NCBI GenBank assembly: GCA_900552795.1
Contig: USBB01000010.1
Span: 1-64,000 of the forward strand
DNA: 64,000 bases
From: an uncultured Eubacterium sp.
Lineage (GTDB): Bacteria; Bacillota; Clostridia; Lachnospirales; Lachnospiraceae
Direction: 5' to 3'
Within the stretch, counting starts at the first letter, position 1. The number at the start of each line of letters is the position of its first letter. Below the pieces are notes generated by a model. It made no database searches. It was not told where the DNA came from and saw only the letters and a program-made list of their open reading frames with translations. Below are positions 1 through 8,654 of this stretch, piece after piece. The translations under genes and the position numbers were made by a program.

Positions 1-30
1 CTGATAACAAGTTTGCGAAGCAAATCTTGC

Positions 31-56
31 AAGCGTCGTTCACGACGCTTTTTTAC
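31..56 (+). terminator. Intrinsic terminator of a gene lying upstream of the window
   Basis: An 8-bp stem AAGCGTCG/CGACGCTT with a TTCA loop is followed by a run of T. It ends transcription coming from the left. A smaller hairpin with a GAA loop (TTTGC/GCAAA, about 12-24) precedes it. No gene is seen in bases 1-30. Confidence 0.8.
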
Positions 57-154
57 TTGTAAAATTTGATAAAATGTGGTTTACTTAAAAAGTATTTGTG
101 GATAGTATAATCTGTTATGGATTTAATTGTTAATAAACGAAAAGAGGTATTTGC

Positions 155-700
155 ATGAGAGTTGGAATGGGATATGATGTTCATAAACTTGTAGCGGGAC
201 GTAAGCTTATAATAGGGGGAGTTGACATTCCATATGATAAAGGTCTTTTAGGTCATTCTGATGCTGATGTGCTGCTTCATGCAATTATGGATTCTTTGCT
301 GGGAGCTGCTGCTTTAGGGGATATAGGCAAGCATTTTCCTGACACAGACAAGCGTTACGAGGGCGCTTCAAGTATAGAGCTGTTAAAGGCAGTCGGACAT
401 ATGCTTGATGAAAAAAATTATATAATAGAAAATATTGATGCTACAATAATTGCGCAAAGACCTAAAATGAGACCATATATAGATACGATGCGTGAAAATA
501 TTGCGGCAGCATTAAATATAGAAACAGACAGGATAAATGTAAAGGCAACGACAGAGGAGGGTCTTGGATTTACAGGAAGCGGAGAGGGGATTTCGGCTCA
601 GTCTGTATGTAGTCTTACTTCTGTTGCAAATTATATTTACGGTGAATCTGATATGAAAAATTGTTGTTCTGATTGTAGCGGATGCGGAAAAATTAAGTAA
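155..700 (+). CDS. ispF: 2-C-methyl-D-erythritol 2,4-cyclodiphosphate synthase with Cys-rich tail
   Basis: IspF converts CDP-methylerythritol 2-phosphate to the cyclic diphosphate in the non-mevalonate isoprenoid pathway. The metal ligands Asp8 and His10 are in the N-terminal GYDVHK motif. The family block [20 protein letters not shown] (residues 33-52) and the late [15 protein letters not shown] stretch are intact. The start follows the ribosome site AAAGAGG. A TATAAT-like box at 106-111 may be the promoter. The protein has 181 residues where the family usually has about 157: the extra tail ends with [10 protein letters not shown], a cysteine cluster not needed for the known reaction. The next gene, cysE, starts 34 bases on, probably in the same transcript. 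Confidence 0.95.
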   Translation: MRVGMGYDVHKLVAGRKLIIGGVDIPYDKGLLGHSDADVLLHAIMDSLLGAAALGDIGKHFPDTDKRYEGASSIELLKAVGHMLDEKNYIIENIDATIIAQRPKMRPYIDTMRENIAAALNIETDRINVKATTEEGLGFTGSGEGISAQSVCSLTSVANYIYGESDMKNCCSDCSGCGKIK

Positions 701-733
701 AATATAATAACAGCAAAAATATCAGGAGTAAAT

Positions 734-1384
734 ATGGAATTTTTTAAATATGTGAAGCAGGAAATAGCAGTCATTAAAGACAGGGATCCAGCCATAAAAT
801 CAACTATGGAAGTGTTTTTATATCCAAGCTTTACGGCAATACTAAAATACAGAAAAGCTCATAAACTATATATGAAAAAGCATTATTACCGCGCAAGGAG
901 AATTTCGCAGAAAACTGCAAGAAAGACGGGGATTGAAATTCATCCGGGAGCTCAGATAGGAGAAGGATTTTTTATTGACCACGGTCATGGTGTTGTAATA
1001 GGCGAGACTACAATTATAGGAGATAATGTAACGCTTTATCAGGGGGTAACTCTGGGAGGTACAGGTAAGGAACAGGGGAAAAGGCATCCTACAGTTGGAA
1101 ATAATGTAATGATTGGTGCAGGTGCAAAAGTTTTGGGCTCGCTTACTATAGGCAATAACTGTAAAATAGGTGCCGGCTCAGTGGTTTTGTCGGATGTGCC
1201 TGATAACTGCACTGTTGTCGGTGTTCCGGGAAGAGCTGTTGCCTGTAAAGATGCAAAGGTTTGTATAGATTTGGATCAGATACACTTGCCGGACGTTGTA
1301 AAAAATGATATAGACAGCCTTAAGGCTGAAAATGAAGCGATTCTTAAAAAGCTGGAATTGCTTGAGAAGGCGTTGCTCAAATAA
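734..1384 (+). CDS. cysE: Serine O-acetyltransferase
   Basis: CysE acetylates L-serine with acetyl-CoA, the first step of cysteine synthesis. An N-terminal helical part (residues 1-65) precedes a left-handed beta-helix of hexapeptide repeats (about 70-175). The catalytic DHGHGVVIGET motif and the substrate-binding LGGTGKEQGKRHPTVG stretch are present. At 216 residues it is the short form found in Firmicutes, lacking the long N-terminal domain of the E. coli enzyme. The C-terminal 35 residues are a predicted coiled tail. It lies 38 bases before cysS, so cysteine synthesis and charging of tRNA-Cys are probably transcribed together. Start follows AGGAG at 723-727. Confidence 0.93.
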   Translation: MEFFKYVKQEIAVIKDRDPAIKSTMEVFLYPSFTAILKYRKAHKLYMKKHYYRARRISQKTARKTGIEIHPGAQIGEGFFIDHGHGVVIGETTIIGDNVTLYQGVTLGGTGKEQGKRHPTVGNNVMIGAGAKVLGSLTIGNNCKIGAGSVVLSDVPDNCTVVGVPGRAVACKDAKVCIDLDQIHLPDVVKNDIDSLKAENEAILKKLELLEKALLK

Positions 1385-1422
1385 GGTTTCTTAAGTAAAT
1401 AGAGAAAGGATATCATCAAATT

Positions 1423-2829
1423 ATGAAGATTTTTAATACACTTACAAGAAAAAAAGAAGAATTTGTACCGATTGAAGAAAATAAAGTAAAAATGTATGTA
1501 TGCGGGCCAACAGTTTATAATCTTATACACATAGGAAATGCAAGGCCTATGATTTGCTTTGATACGGTAAGAAGATATCTCGAATATAAGGGGTATGATG
1601 TTAATTATGTATCTAATTTTACTGATGTTGACGATAAAATAATCAAGAAAGCTATTGAAGAAGGTGTAACATCAGAAGAAATTTCACAGCGTTATATAGC
1701 TGAATGTAAGAAGGATATGGAGGGTATGAATATTAAGCCGGCTACAACACATCCTCTTGCTACGAACGAAATTTCAGGTATGATTGATATGATACAGACT
1801 CTTATAGATAAAGGATATGCTTACAATGTAAATGGAACAGTTTATTACAGAACAAGAAAATTTGAAGGATACGGAAAGCTTTCAAAGAAAAATATTGATG
1901 ATTTGGAAGCGGGACACCGCGACATAAAGGTTGCAGGTGAGGATGAGAAGGAGGATCCGCTTGATTTTGTTCTTTGGAAACCTAAAAAGGAAGGAGAGCC
2001 ATCGTGGCAGTCGCCATGGAGTGACGGAAGACCGGGATGGCATATAGAGTGCTCTGTGATGGCAAAAAAATACCTTGCTGATGAAATAGACATTCATGCA
2101 GGCGGAGAGGATCTGATATTCCCTCATCATGAGAATGAAATAGCTCAGTCAGAGGCTGCTAACGGAGTACCTTTTTCAAAATACTGGATGCATAATGCGT
2201 TTTTAAATATTGATAATAAGAAAATGTCGAAGTCTCTCGGAAATTTCTTTACTGTAAGAGATATAAGCAATGAATATGATTTACAGGTTTTAAGATTTTT
2301 TATGCTCAGCGCGCATTACAGAAATCCTATCAATTTCAGCAGGGAATTGATGGAATCTGCAAAGAACGGACTTGAAAGAATTATAAATTCTGTTGCTAAT
2401 CTTAAGCATTTATCTGATAATGCCAAACAGTTGCAGATGACAGAAAAAGAAGTGCAGAATCTTGAAGCTACAAAGGCTATGTATGGTAAATTCGAGCAGG
2501 CTATGGAAGATGATTTTAATACTGCTGATGCAATTTCGGCTGTGTTTGAGCTTGTAAAGTTTGCGAATATGAATGCGGATGGAACTGATACAAAGCAGTA
2601 TATTGATGAGCTTATAAAGAAAATTACTGTGCTTACTGATGTACTCGGCTTAAAGGTTGAGAAGCAGGAACAGATGCTTGATGCTGATATAGAGGCTCTT
2701 ATAGAGGAGAGGCAGCAGGCGAGAAAGAACAGGGATTTTGCAAGAGCAGATGAAATAAGAGATGAGCTTCTTGCAAAGGGAATAGTGCTTGAAGATACAA
2801 GAGAAGGCGTAAGATGGAAGAGGAATTAA
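1423..2829 (+). CDS. cysS: Cysteinyl-tRNA synthetase
   Basis: This class I enzyme attaches cysteine to tRNA-Cys. The HIGH-type motif is HIGN near residue 31, and the KMSKS motif is at about residue 270 (NKKMSKSLGN). The zinc ligands expected in this family are visible as Cys in MYVCGPTVYN, Cys in WHIECSVM and the HHENE motif. Length (468 residues) is normal. Its last 16 bases overlap the start of mrnC, which indicates translational coupling. The gene order cysS-mrnC-rlmB-sigH is common in Clostridia. Confidence 0.97.
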   Translation: MKIFNTLTRKKEEFVPIEENKVKMYVCGPTVYNLIHIGNARPMICFDTVRRYLEYKGYDVNYVSNFTDVDDKIIKKAIEEGVTSEEISQRYIAECKKDMEGMNIKPATTHPLATNEISGMIDMIQTLIDKGYAYNVNGTVYYRTRKFEGYGKLSKKNIDDLEAGHRDIKVAGEDEKEDPLDFVLWKPKKEGEPSWQSPWSDGRPGWHIECSVMAKKYLADEIDIHAGGEDLIFPHHENEIAQSEAANGVPFSKYWMHNAFLNIDNKKMSKSLGNFFTVRDISNEYDLQVLRFFMLSAHYRNPINFSRELMESAKNGLERIINSVANLKHLSDNAKQLQMTEKEVQNLEATKAMYGKFEQAMEDDFNTADAISAVFELVKFANMNADGTDTKQYIDELIKKITVLTDVLGLKVEKQEQMLDADIEALIEERQQARKNRDFARADEIRDELLAKGIVLEDTREGVRWKRN

Positions 2830-3254
2830 TAAAATGTATGCAGCAGGAGCTGTCATTTAAAGGTGTACAGCCAAGACAGCTCTCGCCGCTTGTTTTAGCA
2901 TATATTGGTGACAGTATATATGATTTGGTTATTAAAACATATTTGATTGATTCAAAGGGCAATATGCCTGTAAATAAGCTTAACAGAATGTCAAGCGGAC
3001 TTGTGAAAGCACAGACTCAGTCAGAGATGATAGGAAAGATTGAGCATATGCTTGATGAAGAAGAAGAGGGTGTTTACAAAAGAGGACGCAATGCAAAGTC
3101 GTATACATCAGCGAAGAATGCTTCTATAACAGATTACAGGCGCGCAACCGGATTTGAGGCGCTTATGGGGTATTTGTATCTTTCAGGAAGATATTCAAGA
3201 ATGATGGAGCTTATAAAGGCTGCGCTTACAGAGTACGGAGAAATAAAAAAGTAG
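2814..3254 (+). CDS. mrnC: Mini-ribonuclease III
   Basis: Mini-III is a dimeric RNase III-like nuclease without a dsRNA-binding domain; in Bacillus it matures the ends of 23S rRNA. The RNase III fold signature LAYIGDSIYDLVIKTYL lies at residues 28-44, with the catalytic Asp in GDSIYD. A second acidic motif lies in FEALMGYLYL near residue 120. The 146-residue length is typical. The gene starts inside cysS and stops 13 bases before rlmB, so the three genes form one unit serving RNA metabolism. Confidence 0.93.
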   Translation: MEEELIKCMQQELSFKGVQPRQLSPLVLAYIGDSIYDLVIKTYLIDSKGNMPVNKLNRMSSGLVKAQTQSEMIGKIEHMLDEEEEGVYKRGRNAKSYTSAKNASITDYRRATGFEALMGYLYLSGRYSRMMELIKAALTEYGEIKK

Positions 3255-3267
3255 TGCGGAGGTTTTG

Positions 3268-4005
3268 ATGAGGTATCAGGAATTTACAATAGAAGGAAGA
3301 AATGCGGTGCTTGAAGCATTTAGGGCAGGAAAGACCATTGATAAATTGTTTGTTTTGGACGGATGTCAGGATGGACCGATAAAAAGCATTTTGAGAGAGG
3401 CAAAAAAGACAGATGCAATTATAAATTTTGTTGAGAAAGAGCGTCTTGACAGATTGTCAAAAACGGGACATCATCAGGGAGTTGTTGCTCAGGCGGCTGC
3501 ATATGAGTATGCTGAGGTTGATGATATATTAGAGGCAGCGCGTCGGAAAGAAGAACCTCCGTTTATATTTATTCTTGATGAGATTGAAGATCCGCATAAT
3601 CTGGGAGCTATAATAAGAACAGCCAATCTTGCGGGAGCTCACGGTGTTATAATTCCAAAAAGGAGAGCTGTTGGACTTACTGCTACTGTTGCGAAGACAT
3701 CTGCAGGAGCAATTAACTATACGCCGGTTGCAAAGGTTACTAATATTGCAAAGACAATAGAGGAGCTGAAGAAGCAGGGGCTGTGGTTTGTGTGTGCAGA
3801 TATGGACGGAACTTCAATGTATAAGCTGGATTTAAAAGGTCCTATAGGTCTTGTTATAGGGAATGAGGGAAGCGGTGTCAGCAGGCTCGTCAAAGAAAAA
3901 TGCGATTTTGTAGCATCGATACCTATGAAAGGTGATATAGATTCGCTTAATGCATCAGTTGCAGCAGGGGTGCTGGCATACGAAATCGTGCGTCAGAGAA
4001 GTTAA
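3268..4005 (+). CDS. rlmB: 23S rRNA (guanosine 2'-O) methyltransferase, TrmH/SpoU family
   Basis: A SpoU-type methyltransferase that transfers a methyl group from S-adenosylmethionine to a ribose 2'-OH, most likely in 23S rRNA. An N-terminal substrate-binding domain (about residues 1-75) precedes the knotted catalytic domain. Motif 1 is DPHNLGAIIRTANLAG, motif 2 is VIGNEGSGVS, and motif 3 is SLNASVAAGVLAYE. The start is taken at the ATG at 3268, six bases after the GCGGAGG site; an in-frame TTG just before it is less likely. Which nucleotide it modifies cannot be read from the sequence, so RlmB is the best family call. Confidence 0.9.
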   Translation: MRYQEFTIEGRNAVLEAFRAGKTIDKLFVLDGCQDGPIKSILREAKKTDAIINFVEKERLDRLSKTGHHQGVVAQAAAYEYAEVDDILEAARRKEEPPFIFILDEIEDPHNLGAIIRTANLAGAHGVIIPKRRAVGLTATVAKTSAGAINYTPVAKVTNIAKTIEELKKQGLWFVCADMDGTSMYKLDLKGPIGLVIGNEGSGVSRLVKEKCDFVASIPMKGDIDSLNASVAAGVLAYEIVRQRS

Positions 4006-4047
4006 AGCTTATGTACTCATTTCACGAATGGGGAGGTGGAAGAGTTT

Positions 4048-4641
4048 ATGGGGTACAGTGATGAAACACTGGTTGATATGTATAAAAATGGCGATAAAGA
4101 TGCCATAGAGGAATTGTTTGAAAGATACAAAAATCTCGTAAGAAAAAAGGCAAAGGCCATGTATCTTGCAGGAGGTGACAGTGATGACCTCATACAGGAG
4201 GGCATGATAGGATTATATAAGGCAGTAAGAGATTATACTAAAGAAAGGGAAGCTTCGTTTGCGACATTTGCAAGCATGTGCATAAACCGTCAGATAATGA
4301 CTGCAGTGGAAGCGTCAAACAGAAATAAAAATCTTCCGCTTAATTCTTATGTATCATTTGATTTGCCGGTTAACGAGGATGAGGATAATGATGTTAAACT
4401 TGTAGATATGCTTCATTCCCAGGTTGACCAAAATCCTGAAAATCTTTTTATTGACAAAGAAAATGCTGCTGATATGGAAGAAAAGCTTTTGAAATTATTA
4501 AGTCCTTTTGAGAAAGAAGTGTTTGAGCTTTATATGCAGGATAAGGATTACAGGCAGATTGCAAAGGATTTGAATAAATCTTCAAAATCAATTGATAACG
4601 CCATTCAGAGGATAAAGGCAAAAGCATTACAGACATCTTAG
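4048..4641 (+). CDS. sigH: RNA polymerase sigma factor SigH family
   Basis: A 197-residue sigma-70 family factor with region 2 (DDLIQEGMIGLYKAVRDY, about residues 47-64) and a C-terminal region 4 helix-turn-helix (RQIAKDLNKSSKSIDNAIQR). Size and place after cysS-mrnC-rlmB match the clostridial SigH group, which in Bacillus drives early stationary phase and sporulation genes. Start at the ATG 4048 is preferred because GGAGGTGG ends eight bases upstream; an earlier in-frame GTG overlaps that site. No anti-sigma gene is next to it. Confidence 0.9.
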   Translation: MGYSDETLVDMYKNGDKDAIEELFERYKNLVRKKAKAMYLAGGDSDDLIQEGMIGLYKAVRDYTKEREASFATFASMCINRQIMTAVEASNRNKNLPLNSYVSFDLPVNEDEDNDVKLVDMLHSQVDQNPENLFIDKENAADMEEKLLKLLSPFEKEVFELYMQDKDYRQIAKDLNKSSKSIDNAIQRIKAKALQTS

Positions 4642-4697
4642 CTGTTGACAAAAGCGACAGTCTATAATATTATAAAGATTAGCTGCAAAAGATATAT

Positions 4698-4769
4698 GCT
4701 ACTGTAGCTCAGTGGCAGAGCACTTCATTGGTAATGAAGAGGTCGGGGGTCCGATTCCCCTCAGTAGCT
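4698..4769 (+). tRNA. tRNA-Thr (anticodon GGT)
   Basis: The acceptor stem GCTACTG pairs with CAGTAGC, the anticodon loop is TTGGTAA with anticodon GGT at 4730-4732, and the T arm GGGGG/CCCCT with loop TCCGATT is clear. The CCA end is not encoded. Phased repeats follow it (see 4859-4919). Confidence 0.97.
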
Positions 4770-4776
4770 TACAAGG

Positions 4777-4826
4777 AAAACACCACACAAAGCCGGTAAA
4801 CAAGCGGTTTGCGTGGTGTTTTATTT
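4777..4826 (+). terminator. Intrinsic terminator after tRNA-Thr
   Basis: AAAACACCAC pairs with GTGGTGTTTT across a 26-base loop that can pair further (CAAA with TTTG, GC-rich tip). The right arm ends in TTTT, so it should end the tRNA transcript. Confidence 0.8.
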
Positions 4827-4858
4827 ATGCCTTGATATGCGAAATAAAAGTGAAATTT

Positions 4859-4919
4859 TGGTAGTCAGATGGTAGTCAAAGGGCGTTTTTTTATCAAATG
4901 GTGTTCAAAATGGTAGTCA
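4859..4919 (+). repeat. Four phased 9-bp repeats (TGGTAGTCA) beside tRNA-Thr
   Basis: Exact copies of TGGTAGTCA start at 4859, 4870 and 4911, and a one-base variant TGGTGTTCA starts at 4900. The members of each pair are 11 bp apart, about one helical turn, and the two pairs are 41 bp apart. Such phased repeats close to a tRNA 3' end resemble arm-type binding sites of a tyrosine recombinase, or an operator. No integrase gene is in the window. Confidence 0.75.
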
Positions 4920-4956
4920 GATTAAAGGGATAAATGAGTTTTTAATTTATTATTTA

Positions 4957-4985
4957 TTGTCGGTTGTTAGCCGATTTGTTATAAT
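4957..4985 (+). promoter_or_regulatory. Promoter for the glycosyltransferase pair
   Basis: TTGTCG (4957-4962), a 17-base spacer and TATAAT (4980-4985) stand 45 bases before the start at 5030. The spacer contains a short inverted repeat, CGGTTGTTAGCCG. Confidence 0.6.
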
Positions 4986-5029
4986 AATCGTATATTAATA
5001 AAAATAGAATCGGGGGATGTATAAAATAA

Positions 5030-6754
5030 ATGATAAATATTATAAAACTATTTTTGTTTTGTGTTTCAAATATTGGAACATGGGAATTAATAAGACGGAA
5101 CTCTAAAATAAGTGTTTATTTTTTGCCGGGACTTACGATTGCAATTCAGACTGTTGTCCTGTTTGTCGGCGGTTTGCTTAATTTACTGCCGGAGTTTATG
5201 TGGATTCTTTATATCGTGGGATTTGCAGGGTTTGCGTATGGAATATATAAGGATAAAGGTATTTCATTTTTAAAAAATTATATGAATATTGGTTTTCTTT
5301 TTATGGCTGTATCTATGGGCATTATGCTTATTTACCTCAGAGGAAAATTGTTTATGCATTACGACAATTTTTCTCACTGGGCAATGGTTGTAAAAAGAAT
5401 GATTGCAGTGGACAGATATCCTAATTTTACTGATACGATTATTAAATTTCAGGAGTACCCGTTAGGAAGCTCGACATATATTTATTATTTTTCAAAATTG
5501 ATAAGTACAAGCGAGTCAATACAAATGCTTGCGCAGGTATATATGATGCTTTCATCAATACTTCCGGTATTTGTATTTATAAAGAAAAATAAAATTGCAG
5601 CTTTGGCTGTTGTGTTCTCAGCTGTTAATTTTATTTTGGTATATAACATAGAAGTGACGGATCTGCTTGTTGATACGCTGCTTCCACTCGTTGCCATGAG
5701 CGGTCTGGTGTTTGCTTATCGTTATTGTAAACGCGGCTGCAGGATTCGCAATCTTATATTTGCATCATTTTATATGGTTCAGATAGTGCAGATAAAAAAT
5801 TCGGGAATGTTTTTTGTTGCATTGATATGTATATTGATTTTAAGTAATATCAGAAAAGATAAGAGTATTTTGGCAAGAATAGGCAGTGTTATGATGCCGT
5901 TTATATCTTTTTTTATGTGGCAGAGGCATTGCAAGTATGTGTTTGCGGATGCAGAGGTGTCAAAGCATGCAATGAGTGTTGAAAATTACAGCTCTGTATT
6001 TGAAGAAAAAACTGCTGAAGATATAAATTTAATATTTAATAAGGTTATTGATTTTGCAGCCGGTTGGACTGATGTGTGGCTGACATTTGCTATTATTTTG
6101 ATTATAGGGATTTTAATATTTATATTTGCAAAAAGAGAGCTGAAGAACTATAGAAATGTATTGATAGCGTCGTTAGTAGTGTATGTTGTATATCAGGCAG
6201 GGATACTTGCAATGTATCTTTTTTCAATGCCTATGGCAGAAGCAAGGTCTTTAGCAGGAATGTCACGATATACAAAAACAATATTGATTGCAATTCTGTA
6301 TATTGCACTGATAATGTCGGTAAAGTTGATTTCTTGCCTTGATAAATCAAAAATAGCAGCGATGTCTTCTGCTGTTATATTGGGAGCCTTGTACTTTTTA
6401 TATATGCAAATTTCATTCGGGAATATAAAAACTCCTATGAACTATACTGATGATACAGATGAGAGAATGTGGCTTGAAACGGCAAGGATTGATTACGGTG
6501 TTCAAAATCAAAAATCATATGCTATACTTATACCTGAGGATGATTCTGGATATTTTTATTATTTGGGTGAATATACGTTTCAAACTGACAATGTAGATTC
6601 ATTTGTCGTTGACAGCCGGGAAGATATGGAAAATATTTCATCAGAATATATATTTGTTAATGATTACAGCAACCAGATAATAAATGACTGGATTAAAGAA
6701 AATTATCCTGAGCAATATGGAAACGCAGTGATTAAAAGGGAGATTGACAATTAA
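5030..6754 (+). CDS. Polytopic membrane protein, likely GT-C-type glycosyltransferase
   Basis: The protein has 574 residues with about a dozen hydrophobic segments from residue 1 to 460 and a hydrophilic C-terminal domain of about 110 residues. A conserved-looking loop after the third or fourth segment reads MHYDNFSHWAMVVKRM (about residue 110), followed by PLGSSTYIYYF; an acidic residue in an early outer loop is typical of GT-C membrane sugar transferases that use polyprenyl-phosphate sugars. I do not recognise a named family. Its stop overlaps the next start (TAATG), so it is coupled to a family 2 glycosyltransferase fused to GtrA, which would make the lipid-linked sugar. Together they probably decorate a cell-surface polymer or protein. 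Confidence 0.6.
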   Translation: MINIIKLFLFCVSNIGTWELIRRNSKISVYFLPGLTIAIQTVVLFVGGLLNLLPEFMWILYIVGFAGFAYGIYKDKGISFLKNYMNIGFLFMAVSMGIMLIYLRGKLFMHYDNFSHWAMVVKRMIAVDRYPNFTDTIIKFQEYPLGSSTYIYYFSKLISTSESIQMLAQVYMMLSSILPVFVFIKKNKIAALAVVFSAVNFILVYNIEVTDLLVDTLLPLVAMSGLVFAYRYCKRGCRIRNLIFASFYMVQIVQIKNSGMFFVALICILILSNIRKDKSILARIGSVMMPFISFFMWQRHCKYVFADAEVSKHAMSVENYSSVFEEKTAEDINLIFNKVIDFAAGWTDVWLTFAIILIIGILIFIFAKRELKNYRNVLIASLVVYVVYQAGILAMYLFSMPMAEARSLAGMSRYTKTILIAILYIALIMSVKLISCLDKSKIAAMSSAVILGALYFLYMQISFGNIKTPMNYTDDTDERMWLETARIDYGVQNQKSYAILIPEDDSGYFYYLGEYTFQTDNVDSFVVDSREDMENISSEYIFVNDYSNQIINDWIKENYPEQYGNAVIKREIDN

Positions 6755-7836
6755 TGTGTAAGGTTAGTGTGGTTATTCCGGCGTATGAGCCGGACGTAAG
6801 ATTATTGGAATTGCTGAAAGCACTTGATTTGAACAAAATAGGACCTGTTTATGTTATAAATGACGGAAGCGATTCCTCATACGATTCAATATTTGAAAGT
6901 GCATCTGAAATAATTGAAAAATCAGGCGGAAAACTTCTGGTACATGAAAAAAATCAGGGCAAAGGGCGTGCTTTAAAAACTGCATTCAGTTATATACTTG
7001 AAAATGATAAGGAAACTGCCGGAGTGGTAACTGCCGATTCAGACGGACAGCATACTCCTGAATGTATCAGCAAAGTCATTGATGCGCTTAAGAAAAATAC
7101 AGAAAGCTTAGTTTTGGGAGTAAGATGCTTTGATTTGGATGAGGTTCCTTGGAAAAGCCGCTTTGGAAATAAAATGACCGAAAAGACATTCAAATATATT
7201 ACCGGAGTCCATATAACAGACACTCAGACAGGACTGCGCGGTATACCAAAAGCTTATATGAAAGAGCTGATTGACTTAAAAGGTGAGCGTTTTGAATTCG
7301 AGATGCGTATGCTTATTGATGCAGCCGAAAAGATGAAAATAATAGAAGTACCGATAGAAACAGTTTATGATTCAGTGGATAATCATCAGACACATTTTAA
7401 TCCATTTAAAGACTCTGTAAGAATATATCGTATTTTAGGATGGAAATTTATGAAATACATTATTTCCTCATTGTCATCAAGCCTTTTGGATATTATTTTA
7501 TTCAGCATTTTTTGTGCATTGTTAAAGGTTAAATATCCTGTTGTTTATGTGACAGCGGCTACGGTTATTGCAAGAGTCATCTCTGCAACTTATAATTATC
7601 TGATTAATTATAAATTGGTTTTTAACAGCAAAGAAAATATAGGATTTTCAGCTTTAAAATATTTTATTCTTGCGGTGGTACAGATGGCTTTCAGTGCAAT
7701 TCTTGTCACATTGTTGGTAAAAGCATTGCCTTATAATCTGGAAATTCTTTATAAAATAATCGTTGATACGGTTTTGTTCTTTGTAAGTTATTATATTCAG
7801 CAGCAAGTAGTATTTAAGAGAGATAAGAACAGGTGA
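6754..7836 (+). CDS. Family 2 glycosyltransferase fused to a GtrA-like membrane domain
   Basis: Residues 1-225 are a GT-A fold sugar transferase of the DPM1/GtrB type: VSVVIPAYEPD at the N terminus, the VINDGSDSS nucleotide-binding motif and the DSDGQH metal motif at about residue 91-96. Residues 230-355 hold four hydrophobic helices ending in SYYIQQQVVFKRDK, typical of GtrA (PF04138). In many bacteria these are two genes: GtrB loads a sugar on undecaprenyl phosphate and GtrA flips it. Here one chain would do both. The start codon overlaps the stop of the preceding membrane transferase, the likely user of the flipped sugar. Confidence 0.85.
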   Translation: MCKVSVVIPAYEPDVRLLELLKALDLNKIGPVYVINDGSDSSYDSIFESASEIIEKSGGKLLVHEKNQGKGRALKTAFSYILENDKETAGVVTADSDGQHTPECISKVIDALKKNTESLVLGVRCFDLDEVPWKSRFGNKMTEKTFKYITGVHITDTQTGLRGIPKAYMKELIDLKGERFEFEMRMLIDAAEKMKIIEVPIETVYDSVDNHQTHFNPFKDSVRIYRILGWKFMKYIISSLSSSLLDIILFSIFCALLKVKYPVVYVTAATVIARVISATYNYLINYKLVFNSKENIGFSALKYFILAVVQMAFSAILVTLLVKALPYNLEILYKIIVDTVLFFVSYYIQQQVVFKRDKNR

Positions 7837-7866
7837 TTGCTTGACTTGCTGCATGTATGCTATAAT
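7837..7866 (+). promoter_or_regulatory. Promoter before the two-component genes
   Basis: TTGCTT (7837-7842), an 18-base spacer and TATAAT (7861-7866) preceded by TGC, an extended -10 element. It separates the regulator operon from the glycosyltransferase pair. Confidence 0.55.
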
Positions 7867-7936
7867 TACTAAATTAATATGATTAAATTCGGGGGATAAA
7901 TCGATATATTACAAAAGATAGTCGATTTGAGTGGAA

Positions 7937-8650
7937 ATGATAAAAATAGCAATTTGTGATGATTCGGATTATATGCGGGAGGAAATAAAAAGACATATAA
8001 CCGCATATTCGTTTAAGAGGGAGTTTTCATATACTTTAGATGAGTTTGAAACAGGAGAAAAACTGCTTGAATCAAATGAGGAGTATGATCTTGTTTTAAT
8101 GGATTATAGATTTGAGGGTTTGGGGCTGGACGGAATCAGCACTGCAAAGCAGCTGCGTGAGCGTCAGGCAGATATAACAATTATTTTTTTGTCAAGCTAT
8201 CCGGGCGCAGTGTTTCAATCGTTTGAAGTCGGAGCATTCCGTTTTTTGTTAAAGCCTGTTGATGAAGAAAAATTCAACGCCGCTCTTGAAGCATTTTTGC
8301 TTTCAACAGAAGAGGAAAAGGTATTGCTTGTGCGTGTAAAAGGTATGAATCACTTTATTAAGGAAAGTAAGATTTCATATATTGAGGGCATTGGGAAGAA
8401 TTGTATAATTAATTTTGTTGATAAAAGCAAAAAATTCGAGTGCCATGAAACATTATCATCAATGGAACAGAGATTAAAATCAAAGTGCTTTTATAGGTGC
8501 TACAAATCATATATTGTCAATATGAAGCACGTAAATGCTTACAACCGTACCGACGTAGTTCTTAAAAACGGTGACAGCATACTTATGAGCAGGAATAAAT
8601 ATAAAGAATTCACTGAAAAATATTCGGATTATCTCATGGGACAGAGGTGA
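7937..8650 (+). CDS. LytTR-family response regulator (AgrA/ComE/PlnC type)
   Basis: Residues 1-120 form a receiver domain with the acidic pair CDD at 9-11, the phospho-acceptor Asp at about 56 (LVLMDYRF) and the Lys in FLLKPVDEEKF. Residues 135-235 form a LytTR DNA-binding domain with IEGIGKNCIINF, CHETLSSMEQRL, FYRCYKSYIVNMKHV. Such regulators bind two direct repeats about two helical turns apart, and such repeats are found at 10071-10102. The start at ATG 7937 follows a weak GAGTGGAA site; an in-frame GTG six bases earlier is possible. It is next to its kinase gene, 4 bases apart. Confidence 0.92.
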   Translation: MIKIAICDDSDYMREEIKRHITAYSFKREFSYTLDEFETGEKLLESNEEYDLVLMDYRFEGLGLDGISTAKQLRERQADITIIFLSSYPGAVFQSFEVGAFRFLLKPVDEEKFNAALEAFLLSTEEEKVLLVRVKGMNHFIKESKISYIEGIGKNCIINFVDKSKKFECHETLSSMEQRLKSKCFYRCYKSYIVNMKHVNAYNRTDVVLKNGDSILMSRNKYKEFTEKYSDYLMGQR

Positions 8651-8654
8651 TGGG

